Source of the DNA: Trinickia caryophylli
Lineage (GTDB): Bacteria; Pseudomonadota; Gammaproteobacteria; Burkholderiales; Burkholderiaceae
Direction of reading: 5' to 3'
Assembly: GCF_034424545.1 (NCBI RefSeq)
Contig: NZ_CP139971.1
Span: forward strand, 1,116,001 to 1,180,000
Length of the DNA: 64,000 bases
Below the pieces are notes generated by a model. The model did not search any database and was not told the origin of the DNA. It was given only the letters and a program-made list of their open reading frames with translations. Shown in pieces: positions 18,512 to 27,349 of the stretch (position 1 is its first letter; every line of letters starts with the position of its first letter). The translations under genes and the position numbers were made by a program.

Positions 18512-19567
18512 ATGAGCCTGCACGCGTCTTCCCCTGTCGCCCCCGGCCGCATCGGCACCCTGATCCGCGATGCCTACCCTGGCTACTTCGCCATGATCAT
18601 GGCGACCGGCATCGTCTCGAACAGCGCCGGAGCGCTCGGGTTCGGCGTGCTGTCCGATTTCCTCTTCGCACTGAACGTGTTTCTCTTTCCGCTGCTGCTG
18701 ATCGTTCTGGCCGCCCGAGCGCTCCATTACCGGGCGGCCCTCTGGCGCGATCTGACGGACCCGAAGCTCGTCTTCTCGTTTTTCACCGTCGTGGCCGCCG
18801 CCGACGTGTTCGGCATTCAGTGCTTCCTGCGCGGCTTCACCACGGCGGCGCTCGCGCTCTGGCTTTTCGCCCTGGCCGCCTGGATCTTCCTCAGCTACTT
18901 CAGCTTCAGCGTGCTGATGTTCATCAATACCCGGCGCGGCGCGGATATCGTGCATGGCGGCTGGCTCATCGCCATCGTGGGCACCGAATCGCTGACGGTG
19001 CTCGGCGCCATGCTCGCGCCGCGCTTCGGGCCCGAGCTGTCGGCCGTAATTTTCGTCGGCGCGCATATGCTATGGGGCGTCGGCGTCGTGCTGTACGGCA
19101 TTTTCATTACGCTTTTCAGCCATCGGCTCTTCTTTTTGCGCGTGGACGCCAGCGACGTCACGCCCCTTCTGTGGGTGGTCATGGGCGCATCGGCCATCGG
19201 CGCCAATGCGGGCTCGATGCTGATCCTCTCCAACCCGCCGATGCCGTTCCTGCTGGCCATGCGGCCGTTCGTCGATGGTACGACCCTGATTCTCTGGGCG
19301 TGGGCGACGTGGTGGACGCCGCTGCTCGTCGTACTCGGCTTCTGGAAGCATGTGATTCGACGCGTACCGATCACCTATCACCCGATGTACTGGAGCCTCG
19401 TGTTTCCGCTCGGCATGTACACGCTGACCACCTACCGGCTCTCGCTCGCCACCGATTTTCCGCCGCTGCAGTGGATTCCCCGCGTGATGCTCTGGGTGGC
19501 CGTGGCCGCATGGGCACTGACGTTCGTTGCCGCGCTGCGCGCCAACGTGAGGCGGCCGGCGCGCTGA
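18512..19567 (+). CDS. TehA/SLAC1-type anion channel or exporter
   Basis: 351 residues with ten hydrophobic helices. The N-terminal YPGYFAMIMATGIVSN matches the tellurite-resistance/dicarboxylate transporter (TDT) family opening, and the central FSFSVLMFINTRRG and the later HPMYWSLVFPLGMYTL are family blocks. Members include TehA, Mae1 and plant SLAC1 and carry small anions or dicarboxylates. The frame is open upstream; ATG 18512 starts just before the conserved region although its ribosome site is weak. Confidence 0.8.
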   Translation: MSLHASSPVAPGRIGTLIRDAYPGYFAMIMATGIVSNSAGALGFGVLSDFLFALNVFLFPLLLIVLAARALHYRAALWRDLTDPKLVFSFFTVVAAADVFGIQCFLRGFTTAALALWLFALAAWIFLSYFSFSVLMFINTRRGADIVHGGWLIAIVGTESLTVLGAMLAPRFGPELSAVIFVGAHMLWGVGVVLYGIFITLFSHRLFFLRVDASDVTPLLWVVMGASAIGANAGSMLILSNPPMPFLLAMRPFVDGTTLILWAWATWWTPLLVVLGFWKHVIRRVPITYHPMYWSLVFPLGMYTLTTYRLSLATDFPPLQWIPRVMLWVAVAAWALTFVAALRANVRRPAR

Positions 19568-19606
19568 GGCGGATGCCCGGTCGCGTCACATCATGCGGGC
19601 CGGCAC

Positions 19607-20992
19607 TCAGCCGTCCAACGGTTCGAGTTCGCCGAGCACGGTCGGCAGCAGTTCCGATACGGTCGGATGAATGTGCACCGCGCGTTGCACGACCGTGTAG
19701 GGCGCCTTTGCGTACATCGTATCGGTAAGGCAATGGATCGCCTCGTCGCCGCCCACGCCCAATATGGCCGCGCCGAGGATTTCCTTCGTATCGGCATCGA
19801 CGACGACCTTCATGAAGCCGCGCGTATCGCCTTTTTCCACGGCCCGGCCCACGCGCGCCATCGGCCGCATGCCGACCAGGGCCTTTCGGCCCGAGCGGCG
19901 GATTTCATTCTCCGTCATGCCCACCCGCCCCAGCGGCGGATCGATGAAAAGGCCGTAGGTCACGATGCGGTCGAGCACGCTGCGATGCTCGCCGTCCAAG
20001 AGGTTCGCAGCCACGATCTCGTAGTCGTTGTACGACGTATGCGTAAACGCCCCACGCCCGTTGCAATCGCCCAGCGCCCAAACATTCGGCGCACTCGTGC
20101 GTAATTGATCGTCGACACGGATATAACCTCGCTCGTCCACCTCGATCCCTGCCCGATCGAGACCGAGGTCGTCGGTGTTGGGCGTGCGGCCGACCGCGAT
20201 CAGCAGATGCGAACCAACGACTTCGCGCGCCCCGTCGCCGCCGCAATCGAGCGTGACGGCGATCTGCTCGCCCCGCATTGCCGCCGCCATGCACTCGGCT
20301 CGCAGCTCGATGCCGACACCTTCTCCATGGAGGATGTCGTACACGGCCTGCGACACGTCCTCGTCCTCCCGCGCAATCAAGCGCCCTGATTTCTCGATCA
20401 CCGTCACCCGCGCGCCGAAACGCCGGTACATCTGCGCGAATTCGAGCCCGATATAACTGCCGCCCACAATAATCAAATGCTCGGGCAGAAAGTCGATATC
20501 CATCATCGTGGAGTTGGTCAGATAGCGGACGCGGTCGAGCCCCTGCATCGGCGGGATGAACGGCCGCGTGCCGACGTTCACGAAGATCCGCTCGGCACTA
20601 TAGCGCTCGCCGTTCACGCGCACCGTATCGCCCGACTCGAAGCGCGCATGGCCCTGCAGTACCGTGCAGCGTTCCAGCCCCCTCAGCCATTTTTCGACGT
20701 TGCTTCGGGACCGAAGAGAGATTTCGTCCTTGCGGGCCTTCACGCGCGCCATGTCGACACCGACGGCCCCTCCGATCGTCACGCCGTAATCCCCGGCGTG
20801 ACGCGCGACATGCGCGGCATACGCGCTGGCCACCAACGCTTTGGTGGGGATGCAGCCCGTATTCACGCATGTACCGCCGAAAAGATTGCGCTCGACGATA
20901 GCCACGCGCATACCCGCGGACGATAGCCTCGCCGCAAGCGCCGGCCCGGATTGACCCGTGCCTATGACGATGGCGTCAAACCTCGCTGTCAT
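19607..20992 (-). CDS. FAD-dependent pyridine nucleotide-disulfide oxidoreductase (mercuric reductase-like)
   Basis: 461 residues. The N-terminal FAD fold GTGQSGPALA and the redox-active disulfide Cys42-Cys47 (GGTCVNTGCIPTK) are present, with NAD(P)-binding GGSYIGLEFA mid-protein and the C-terminal catalytic HIHPTVSE typical of class I disulfide reductases. It lacks the N-terminal metal-binding domain and the C-terminal Cys pair of true MerA, and there are no 2-oxoacid dehydrogenase genes nearby, so the substrate is open. ATG 20992 has GGAGG six bases upstream. Confidence 0.85.
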   Translation of the reverse strand: MTARFDAIVIGTGQSGPALAARLSSAGMRVAIVERNLFGGTCVNTGCIPTKALVASAYAAHVARHAGDYGVTIGGAVGVDMARVKARKDEISLRSRSNVEKWLRGLERCTVLQGHARFESGDTVRVNGERYSAERIFVNVGTRPFIPPMQGLDRVRYLTNSTMMDIDFLPEHLIIVGGSYIGLEFAQMYRRFGARVTVIEKSGRLIAREDEDVSQAVYDILHGEGVGIELRAECMAAAMRGEQIAVTLDCGGDGAREVVGSHLLIAVGRTPNTDDLGLDRAGIEVDERGYIRVDDQLRTSAPNVWALGDCNGRGAFTHTSYNDYEIVAANLLDGEHRSVLDRIVTYGLFIDPPLGRVGMTENEIRRSGRKALVGMRPMARVGRAVEKGDTRGFMKVVVDADTKEILGAAILGVGGDEAIHCLTDTMYAKAPYTVVQRAVHIHPTVSELLPTVLGELEPLDG

Positions 20993-21248
20993 ACGAACCT
21001 CCGCTCGATGCATCGGGAAAACGCAAGGTTTCCAGCATAGGATACTTTTCGCAGGGCCATAGCGCCCATTGCACGTGCCTGCCGCGTCCCGCTCTTGCAT
21101 CGGCACAACCGGACAACTCGAAGATTGATAACGGGATTGCATCAATCGTTCGGAACATTGCACTTAACGCGCAGGCCCGATTGCCCGAAGATCCGTGGAA
21201 CAAGTGCCGGCCGCTCGTCCGGCCCACGATCAACTCGGAGACACCTCG

Positions 21249-22547
21249 ATGGATACCGTTGCAAGCCCGCACGCCACGCCTCAATCCAAGTGCGCGGCCA
21301 TCTTCCGCGTAACGGCCGGAAACTTTCTCGAACAATTCGACTTCTTTCTCTTCGGCTTTTACGCCACGCATATCGCGGCCGTGTTCTTCCCGTCGGCCAG
21401 CGAATTTGCCTCGCTGATGATGACGTTCGCCGTATTCGGCGCCGGATTTCTGATGAGGCCGCTCGGCGCTATCGTGCTTGGCGCCTACATCGACGAAGTC
21501 GGGCGCCGCAAAGGGCTCATCGTCACGCTGTCGATCATGGCGTGCGGCACCATCCTGATCGCCTTCGTGCCCGGCTATGCCACGATCGGCCTGCTCGCTC
21601 CGGCGCTCGTCCTGCTCGGGCGCCTGCTCCAGGGCTTTTCCGCGGGTGCCGAACTGGGCGGCGTATCGGTCTATCTGGCCGAAATCGCGACCCCCGGCAA
21701 CAAAGGGTTCTATACGAGCTGGCAGTCGGGCAGCCAGCAAGTGGCCATCGTCGTGGCCGCCGCGCTCGGCTATGCCGTCAATCAATGGCTGAGCCCGGCG
21801 GTGATTGCGGATTGGGGATGGCGGGTGCCGTTTTTCGTCGGCTGCATGATCCTGCCGATGATTTTCATCCTGCGGCGCCGCCTCGAGGAAACGCAGGCAT
21901 TCGCTCAGCGCCGGCATCGCCCCAGCATGAAGGAAGGCTTCGCCGCGCTCGCGCGCAATGCGGGTGTCGTCATCGCGGGCATGCTGCTCGTGGCGATGAC
22001 CACGACGAGCTTTTACCTCATTACCGTCTACGCGCCCACGTTCGGCAAAAACGTACTGCACTTGAGCACGGCCGACAGCCTGCTCGTGACGTTGTGTGTA
22101 GGCGTGTCGAACTTCATCTGGCTGCCGATCGGTGGCGCCTTGTCCGACCGAATCGGGCGGCGCCCGGTCCTCATCGCCATGACCGCATTGACGATCGCGA
22201 CGGCCTATCCCGCGCTGTCGATGCTGGCGCACGCGCCGAGCTTCGCCAATATGCTGCTCACGCTGCTGTGGCTCTCGTTCATGTATGGCATGTACAACGG
22301 CGCGATGATCGTCGCGCTCACCGAGGTGATGCCGGTGGAGGTACGGGTAGCCGGTTTCTCGCTCGCCTACAGCCTCGCCACCGCGGTTTTCGGCGGCTTC
22401 ACGCCGGCCCTCTCCACCGCATTGATCCACACCACGCACGACAAAGCCGCACCCGGCTATTTGATGAGCATTGCCGCGCTCTGCGCGCTGAGCGCGACGC
22501 TCGTTCTCTACCGCCGCCGGCCCGCACTCAGCGGGGCCGTGCAGTAA
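21249..22547 (+). CDS. MFS metabolite:H+ symporter, tricarboxylate type (CitA/TcuC-like)
   Basis: 432 residues with 12 helices. The MHS-family signature is clear: [20 protein letters not shown] in TM1, [20 protein letters not shown] in motif A and [20 protein letters not shown] in TM4. This subgroup carries citrate, tricarballylate and related acids. ATG 21249 is preceded by GGAG. It is followed after 49 bases by a periplasmic binding protein, an unusual pairing for a single-component carrier. Confidence 0.85.
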   Translation: MDTVASPHATPQSKCAAIFRVTAGNFLEQFDFFLFGFYATHIAAVFFPSASEFASLMMTFAVFGAGFLMRPLGAIVLGAYIDEVGRRKGLIVTLSIMACGTILIAFVPGYATIGLLAPALVLLGRLLQGFSAGAELGGVSVYLAEIATPGNKGFYTSWQSGSQQVAIVVAAALGYAVNQWLSPAVIADWGWRVPFFVGCMILPMIFILRRRLEETQAFAQRRHRPSMKEGFAALARNAGVVIAGMLLVAMTTTSFYLITVYAPTFGKNVLHLSTADSLLVTLCVGVSNFIWLPIGGALSDRIGRRPVLIAMTALTIATAYPALSMLAHAPSFANMLLTLLWLSFMYGMYNGAMIVALTEVMPVEVRVAGFSLAYSLATAVFGGFTPALSTALIHTTHDKAAPGYLMSIAALCALSATLVLYRRRPALSGAVQ

Positions 22548-22596
22548 GCTCCCCGCCCTTCTTTTTACGACAAAAACACGATAGGAGACGCATCGG

Positions 22597-23376
22597 ATGA
22601 AATCGCTATTCCTCAGACTATGTACAGCCGCGTTCGTCGGCGGCGCCGCGCTTGGCGCGAGCGTGCACGCAGCCGAGCTCGACGTCATGAGTTCGGGTGG
22701 ATTTACCGCCGCTTACAAGCAACTCGGCCCGAAGTTCACCGCCGCGACGGGCAATACCCTCGACACCACGCTCGGGCCCTCGATGGGCAACTCGCCGCAG
22801 GCGATCCCGAACCGGCTCGCGCGCGGCGAGCCTGCCGACGTGGTCATCATGGTCGGCTACGCGCTCGACAAGCTGATCCATGAAGGCAAGGTCAGGCCCG
22901 ATTCCCGCGTGGAACTGGCCGATTCGCGCATCGGCATGGTCGTGCGAGCCGGTGCGCCGCGCCCCGATATCTCGACGATCGAAGGCCTGAAAGAGACTTT
23001 GCTGCATGCGAAGTCGATCGCCTACTCCGATAGCGCGAGCGGCGTCTATATCGAGCGCGAATTGTTCAAGCGGCTCGGCATCGAGGATCAGGTCAGGCCA
23101 AAGGGGACCATGATCGAGCGAGTCCCGGTAGCGTCCGTGGTCGCGAACGGTCAATACGACATCGGATTTCAGCAGGTGAGCGAGTTGCTTCCGGTGCCGG
23201 GCGTCACCTACGTGGGGAAAATTCCCGATTCGGTGCAATCGGTCACGCGCTTTGCCGGCGGGATCCCCGTCAGCGCGAAGCATCCTGAGGAAGCAAAGGC
23301 GCTGCTCGACTATCTTGCGTCGCCGCAGGTGCAATCCGAAGTCAAATCCACCGGGCTCGATCCGGTCGCGCACTGA
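22597..23376 (+). CDS. Periplasmic substrate-binding protein, ModA-like
   Basis: 259 residues. It has a signal peptide cleaved near GASVHAAE and a type II periplasmic-binding fold of the ModA kind (opening ELDVMSSGGFTAAYKQL; YSDSASGVYIERELFKRLG; C-terminal HPEEAKALLDYL). The ligand-contacting serines differ from those of classical molybdate binders, so the ligand may be an organic acid. No ABC permease or ATPase gene is present. Its gene follows the MHS carrier in a likely two-gene operon (AGGAGA ribosome site). Confidence 0.8.
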   Translation: MKSLFLRLCTAAFVGGAALGASVHAAELDVMSSGGFTAAYKQLGPKFTAATGNTLDTTLGPSMGNSPQAIPNRLARGEPADVVIMVGYALDKLIHEGKVRPDSRVELADSRIGMVVRAGAPRPDISTIEGLKETLLHAKSIAYSDSASGVYIERELFKRLGIEDQVRPKGTMIERVPVASVVANGQYDIGFQQVSELLPVPGVTYVGKIPDSVQSVTRFAGGIPVSAKHPEEAKALLDYLASPQVQSEVKSTGLDPVAH

Positions 23377-23381
23377 GGCGC

Positions 23382-24683
23382 TCAAGGACGCACATCGAGC
23401 GCGTCCGGTGTCGAATCGCCGCGTGCCGGCGCGGCGCGCAATGCGCGCGCGAGCCGCGCGCGCTCCGACGGCCGCTCCCATACCGACACCGCCACCACGG
23501 CGCAGGCATTGCTGATCACGCTCGTGAGCGCGCGCGCTTCCGACATGAAGCGGTCGATTCCGACCAGCAGCACCACGCCGGCCAGCGGCAGATCGGGGAC
23601 GACGGACAGCGTGGCGATCAGCGCCACGAGCCCGCTTCCGGATACCCCTGCCGCGCCTTTCGACGTGAGCAGCATGACCCCGAGCATGACCGCGATCTGC
23701 CATGCGCTCAGCGGCACGTCGCAGGCGTTGGCAATGAACATGGTTGCGAGGCTCAGATAAATTGCCGTGCCGTCCAGATTGAACGAGTAGCCCGCCGGCA
23801 ATACGAGCCCGACGATGCCTTTGTCGCAGCCGAGCCGCTCGAGCTTCACGACGAGCCGCGGCAGCACGGGCTCCGTCGAAGACGTAGCCAGCACGATCAC
23901 GATCTCGTCCCTCAAGTAGCGAATCAGACGCCAGAGAGAAAACCCGCATAGCCGCGCGAGAAAGCCGAGCACGATCGCGACGAATGCGAAGCAGCCCAAA
24001 TAGAGCGACACGATGAGCATGCCCAGCGATCCGACCGAACGAATGCCGAGATGCGCCACCGCATAGGCGATCGCGCCGAACGCGCCCAACGGGGCGAGCC
24101 GCATGATCATCGACAGTATCCCGAAGCACACCTGCGCGAGCCCGTCGACGAATTGCCGCACGGGCTCGCCGGCCTGCCCTGTCATGCGCAGCGCGAAGCC
24201 GAACAACACCGCGACGAGCAACACCGGCAGCACATGCCCTTGCACGAATGCGGCCGTCAGCGTGGGTGGAATCAGATGCAAGGCGAACGCAACGAGCCCA
24301 TGCACGGCGGCCTGCGTCGCATACGGTGCGAGCACCGACGTATCCAAACGGCTGGCCTCGACGTGCATCCCCATGCCAGGACGAATGACGAATGCCGCCG
24401 CGAGCCCGACGAGCAGAGCGGCGGCTGTCAGCAGATAAAAAAGCGCCAGGGCTTTGACGATGACGCGCGCGACATTCGATTGCGCATGCAGCGAACCGAT
24501 GCCGCCCACGATCGTGCAAAAGACGATCGGCGCGATCATCATGCGAATCAGCGCGACGAAAGCGTCTCCGAGCGGCTTGAACGTCGCACCGTAAAGCGGC
24601 GAAAAATGCCCCAGGGCAATACCGAGCCCGGTGCCGATGAGCACCTGAACGTATAGCGGCCGGACGACGCGCGGCATCCTCAT
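23382..24683 (-). CDS. C4-dicarboxylate:cation symporter (DctA-type)
   Basis: 433 residues of the dicarboxylate/amino acid:cation symporter family. MIAPIVFCTIVGGIGSL, the serine-rich ATSSTEPVLPRLV hairpin loop and PAGYSFNLDGTAIYL are the family's ion/substrate motifs. It would import succinate, fumarate, malate or orotate. The ATG overlaps the stop of the upstream LysR gene as ATGA, so the two are translationally coupled. It ends five bases from the convergent binding-protein gene. Confidence 0.9.
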   Translation of the reverse strand: MRMPRVVRPLYVQVLIGTGLGIALGHFSPLYGATFKPLGDAFVALIRMMIAPIVFCTIVGGIGSLHAQSNVARVIVKALALFYLLTAAALLVGLAAAFVIRPGMGMHVEASRLDTSVLAPYATQAAVHGLVAFALHLIPPTLTAAFVQGHVLPVLLVAVLFGFALRMTGQAGEPVRQFVDGLAQVCFGILSMIMRLAPLGAFGAIAYAVAHLGIRSVGSLGMLIVSLYLGCFAFVAIVLGFLARLCGFSLWRLIRYLRDEIVIVLATSSTEPVLPRLVVKLERLGCDKGIVGLVLPAGYSFNLDGTAIYLSLATMFIANACDVPLSAWQIAVMLGVMLLTSKGAAGVSGSGLVALIATLSVVPDLPLAGVVLLVGIDRFMSEARALTSVISNACAVVAVSVWERPSERARLARALRAAPARGDSTPDALDVRP

Positions 24684-25654
24684 GGCCTTGCCTTCGTTTT
24701 CGGGGAACGCGGCGCCGCACTGCCTTTGCTGCCGACGATCAATCGATAGAACGCTTCGGCGGCGGGCGTCAATTGCCGCCCTCGGCGCGTCATCAGGCCG
24801 ATTCGCCGCGTGACGACGGGATCTTTCAGCGGCACGCTCGTCAGATTCGACTGTTCGGGCGCGGGCATCGCCATGGACGGCACGGCGGCCACGCCGATAC
24901 CCGCCTCGACAAGCCGCAGCAGCGAAGTGACATGCCGTGTTTCGCACACGCTGGGCCCCTTCGGCACGACCGCGTTCAACGCCTGGTCGAGCACGAGCCG
25001 GTTGCCGGAGGTGCGGTCGACCGAAACGTAGTCGTGCTCGTAGAGTTCGCGCCACGACACTTGCTTTTTCTTCGCGAGCACGTGATCGCGGCGGCAGGCC
25101 ACGACGAATCGTTCCTGCAGCAGCGCCTTGAAGTCCACTTCATGTTCTTCGCTGCCCATGAAGCCGATGCCGAAATCGGCTTCCGCGCTCATGACGCTGC
25201 TCACGACGTCATTGGCGCTCGAATCGAGCAGCACGACGCGAATGCGCGGGTAGCGTTTCCGATAATCGACGATGAGCGGTGGCAGGAAGTAATGCGCGAT
25301 CGAGGGTACGCAGGCGATCGTCACGTGACCCGTGCGCGACGAGGCCACGTCGCGAAGGCCCAGCAGCGCGAGGTCGAGATCGTCGAGCAGTTGCTCCGCG
25401 CTTCTTGCGAACGCACGCCCGACTGCGGTGACGCCCACCCTTCGCGTCGTGCGCTCGAGCAATCGCACGCCGAGCGCCTGCTCGAGCTTCTCGATCCGGC
25501 GGCTCAATGCCGGCTGCGAGATATTGACCGCCTCCGCGGCCTTGCGGAAGCTGCCGAGTTCGACCACGGCGCGAAAAGCCTGCAGATCGTTCAAGTCGAA
25601 GTTGATGCCCACGGTCCGCCTCTGATCTCCTGCTGTAATTTCATTCCGCGCCAC
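24680..25654 (-). CDS. LysR-type transcriptional regulator
   Basis: 324 residues. Winged helix at about 20-80 (FRAVVELGSFRKAAEAVNIS; QPALSRRIEKLEQALGVRLLERT) and a LysR substrate-binding domain with VTIACVPSIAHYFLP. It is coupled to dctA by an ATGA overlap and is therefore its likely regulator. A GTG fourteen codons downstream (25612), preceded by AGAGGCGG, is an alternative start that would leave the upstream small frame nearly free of overlap. Confidence 0.88.
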   Translation of the reverse strand: MARNEITAGDQRRTVGINFDLNDLQAFRAVVELGSFRKAAEAVNISQPALSRRIEKLEQALGVRLLERTTRRVGVTAVGRAFARSAEQLLDDLDLALLGLRDVASSRTGHVTIACVPSIAHYFLPPLIVDYRKRYPRIRVVLLDSSANDVVSSVMSAEADFGIGFMGSEEHEVDFKALLQERFVVACRRDHVLAKKKQVSWRELYEHDYVSVDRTSGNRLVLDQALNAVVPKGPSVCETRHVTSLLRLVEAGIGVAAVPSMAMPAPEQSNLTSVPLKDPVVTRRIGLMTRRGRQLTPAAEAFYRLIVGSKGSAAPRSPKTKARP

Positions 25655-25878
25655 AGTGTTTCCATTTCCGGGCGATCGGGGTTTGCCAGCCTCTCTACAC
25701 TACGCGGAGTGTAAAAGTCGAGAGACCGATATGGGCTGCCATCACGCTGCCAAAAGGCAAAACGGTACTGATCCGCGCCATCGATCCCGCATCGCTCGGC
25801 GGCGCGCACGAAGACTGACAACGCGTCAGCAGACAAGCGCGGCCATCGTGCTGGTTTCCCCCGATAATGGAGCACCAT
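25591..25878 (-). CDS. Possible small protein upstream of the LysR gene
   Basis: A 95-codon frame beginning MVLHYRGKPARWPRL that overlaps the LysR start. Its composition is protein-like (Trp, Tyr, Phe and Asp well represented; LSVFVRAAERCGIDGADQYR), while third positions are less GC-rich than in neighbouring genes. Against it, only 19 bases separate its ATG from that of creA on the other strand, leaving little room for promoters. I do not recognise a family. It may be a shadow of the intergenic region. Confidence 0.3.
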   Translation of the reverse strand: MVLHYRGKPARWPRLSADALSVFVRAAERCGIDGADQYRFAFWQRDGSPYRSLDFYTPRSVERLANPDRPEMETLWRGMKLQQEIRGGPWASTST

Positions 25879-25897
25879 CGGTCCAACGGAACCCAGC

Positions 25898-26407
25898 ATG
25901 AAAACAGTCACGCGTCCCATCGCGGCAGCAGGCCGGTTCGCGGCCACCCTCGCGTTCACGCTCGCGGCAGCGAGTTTACTGGCCTCGTCGCTGCGCGCCG
26001 AGGAGATCGGCAGCGTCAATACGAACTTCCGCTTGCCGCGCTCGGACCGGGTCGTCGTCGAAGCTTACGACGATCCCGCGGTCGCCGGCGTCACCTGCTA
26101 TGTTTCCCGCGCCCGCACGGGCGGACTCAAAGGCACGTTCGGCGTGGCGGAGGACCCGACCGAAGCGTCGATCGCGTGCCGGCAGGTCGCGCCCATCCGC
26201 TTCCAGGGCTCGTTGCGTCAGCAAGACGACGTGTTCAGCGAGCGCATGTCGTTCATCTTCAAGACGCTCCACGTCGTGCGCATCGTCGATGCCAGGCGCA
26301 ATACGCTCGTCTACCTCACCTATAGCGACCGAATCACGTCGGGCAGCGCGAAAAACAGCGTTACGGCCGTGCCGATACCGGCAGGCACGCAAATTCCGCT
26401 CAAATAG
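25898..26407 (+). CDS. CreA-family periplasmic protein
   Basis: 169 residues. A signal peptide (LAAASLLASSLRAEE) is followed by the CreA core: IGSVNTNFRLPRSDRVVVEAYDDP, VTCYVSRARTGGLKGT, DPTEASIACRQVAP and a conserved C-terminal VVRIVDARRNTLVYL. The long blocks match the family throughout. The function of CreA is not established in E. coli, where it lies with creBCD; no creB/C/D genes are seen here. Confidence 0.88.
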   Translation: MKTVTRPIAAAGRFAATLAFTLAAASLLASSLRAEEIGSVNTNFRLPRSDRVVVEAYDDPAVAGVTCYVSRARTGGLKGTFGVAEDPTEASIACRQVAPIRFQGSLRQQDDVFSERMSFIFKTLHVVRIVDARRNTLVYLTYSDRITSGSAKNSVTAVPIPAGTQIPLK

Positions 26408-26421
26408 CGCCCGGGCATGCA

Positions 26422-27132
26422 TCACCGTGCCGACGCCCTCGCAATCGGCTGCGCCTGCCCCGCCGCCGACAGCAGCGAAACAGCGGCGGCGTCCGGCATG
26501 CCGTTGGCGTCGATGGCGCCGGCCGCGGCCAAAGCCTCGAGATCGCTGTCGACGCCCGGCTGCCCGACGACGAACGGCGTCGTCAAAAACGCCGGCGTAC
26601 TCAGCGTGAGCGCGTAGTGCTGCTGCAGGTTGAAAACGACGGCGGATTGCGCGGCCAGCACATAGTTCGGGTTGCCGAGCACCTGCTGAAAGAGCGCGTT
26701 GCTGGGCAGGCCCGCAACGAGCCCGGCCACCGTCGTACTCAATTGTGCGGCGAGGTAGACGAGCATCAGCTCGGTTTCGGGTGTGGTGTTGAAGATACCG
26801 CCCGCGAAGGCGGCCGAGTGCAAGGTCACACTGCCCGACGTCACGGTGAGTACGCAGGGAAGCCAGGCATCGAATGTCGCGCCGTAATGCCCGCCGCCGT
26901 CGGACACGGCGCCGGCGGCCCCGTCCGCGCACGTTATTGCAACGGATGCGCTCGCCAGCGCGGCACCTGTTGCGGCGGTGCCGGACAACGCGAGCTGAGG
27001 CGGCCCGGCCCCCCAGCCGCACTCGTCGGACCCGACACAAAAGCTGCCGCTGCATCCGACCAGTGTGGCAAGCAAGGCCGCGGCCAGCGCGCCGCACTTC
27101 GGACGAAACGAACGCAGACCGCGAGTATTCAT
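26422..27132 (-). CDS. Hypothetical lipoprotein
   Basis: 236 residues. N-terminal lipobox LVGC (Cys27), then a Cys-rich start (SFCVGSDECGWG) and an alanine/threonine-rich domain with SVAITCADG and a Gly-Tyr-Gly turn. The pattern resembles Burkholderia lipoproteins with a carboxypeptidase-regulatory-like beta sandwich, but no named family is certain. ATG 27132 places the signal correctly. Convergent with creA (14-base gap). Confidence 0.65.
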   Translation of the reverse strand: MNTRGLRSFRPKCGALAAALLATLVGCSGSFCVGSDECGWGAGPPQLALSGTAATGAALASASVAITCADGAAGAVSDGGGHYGATFDAWLPCVLTVTSGSVTLHSAAFAGGIFNTTPETELMLVYLAAQLSTTVAGLVAGLPSNALFQQVLGNPNYVLAAQSAVVFNLQQHYALTLSTPAFLTTPFVVGQPGVDSDLEALAAAGAIDANGMPDAAAVSLLSAAGQAQPIARASAR

Positions 27133-27349
27133 GGCTGCCAACCCCGGATCGAAGAGGAAGAAAACGGCTGCGCATGCACAGCCGCATCGTCGCTCTTCAT
27201 TCTAGGCCCGGCGCAGAGAAACCGGCATCGATCCGCGCAGCGGGCGGGAAGCCGCTCGGTAGCGCCTCGGTAGCACCTCGGAAGCGACCCGGAAGCGGCC
27301 CCGAAGCCGTGCAAGCCGGCAAACGAACGCGCCCGGCTGCGCCGCGGCA

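Noticed and set aside
19607..20992. Mercuric reductase (merA) as a specific call
   Set aside because: No N-terminal metal-binding domain, no C-terminal Cys pair and no mer genes nearby.
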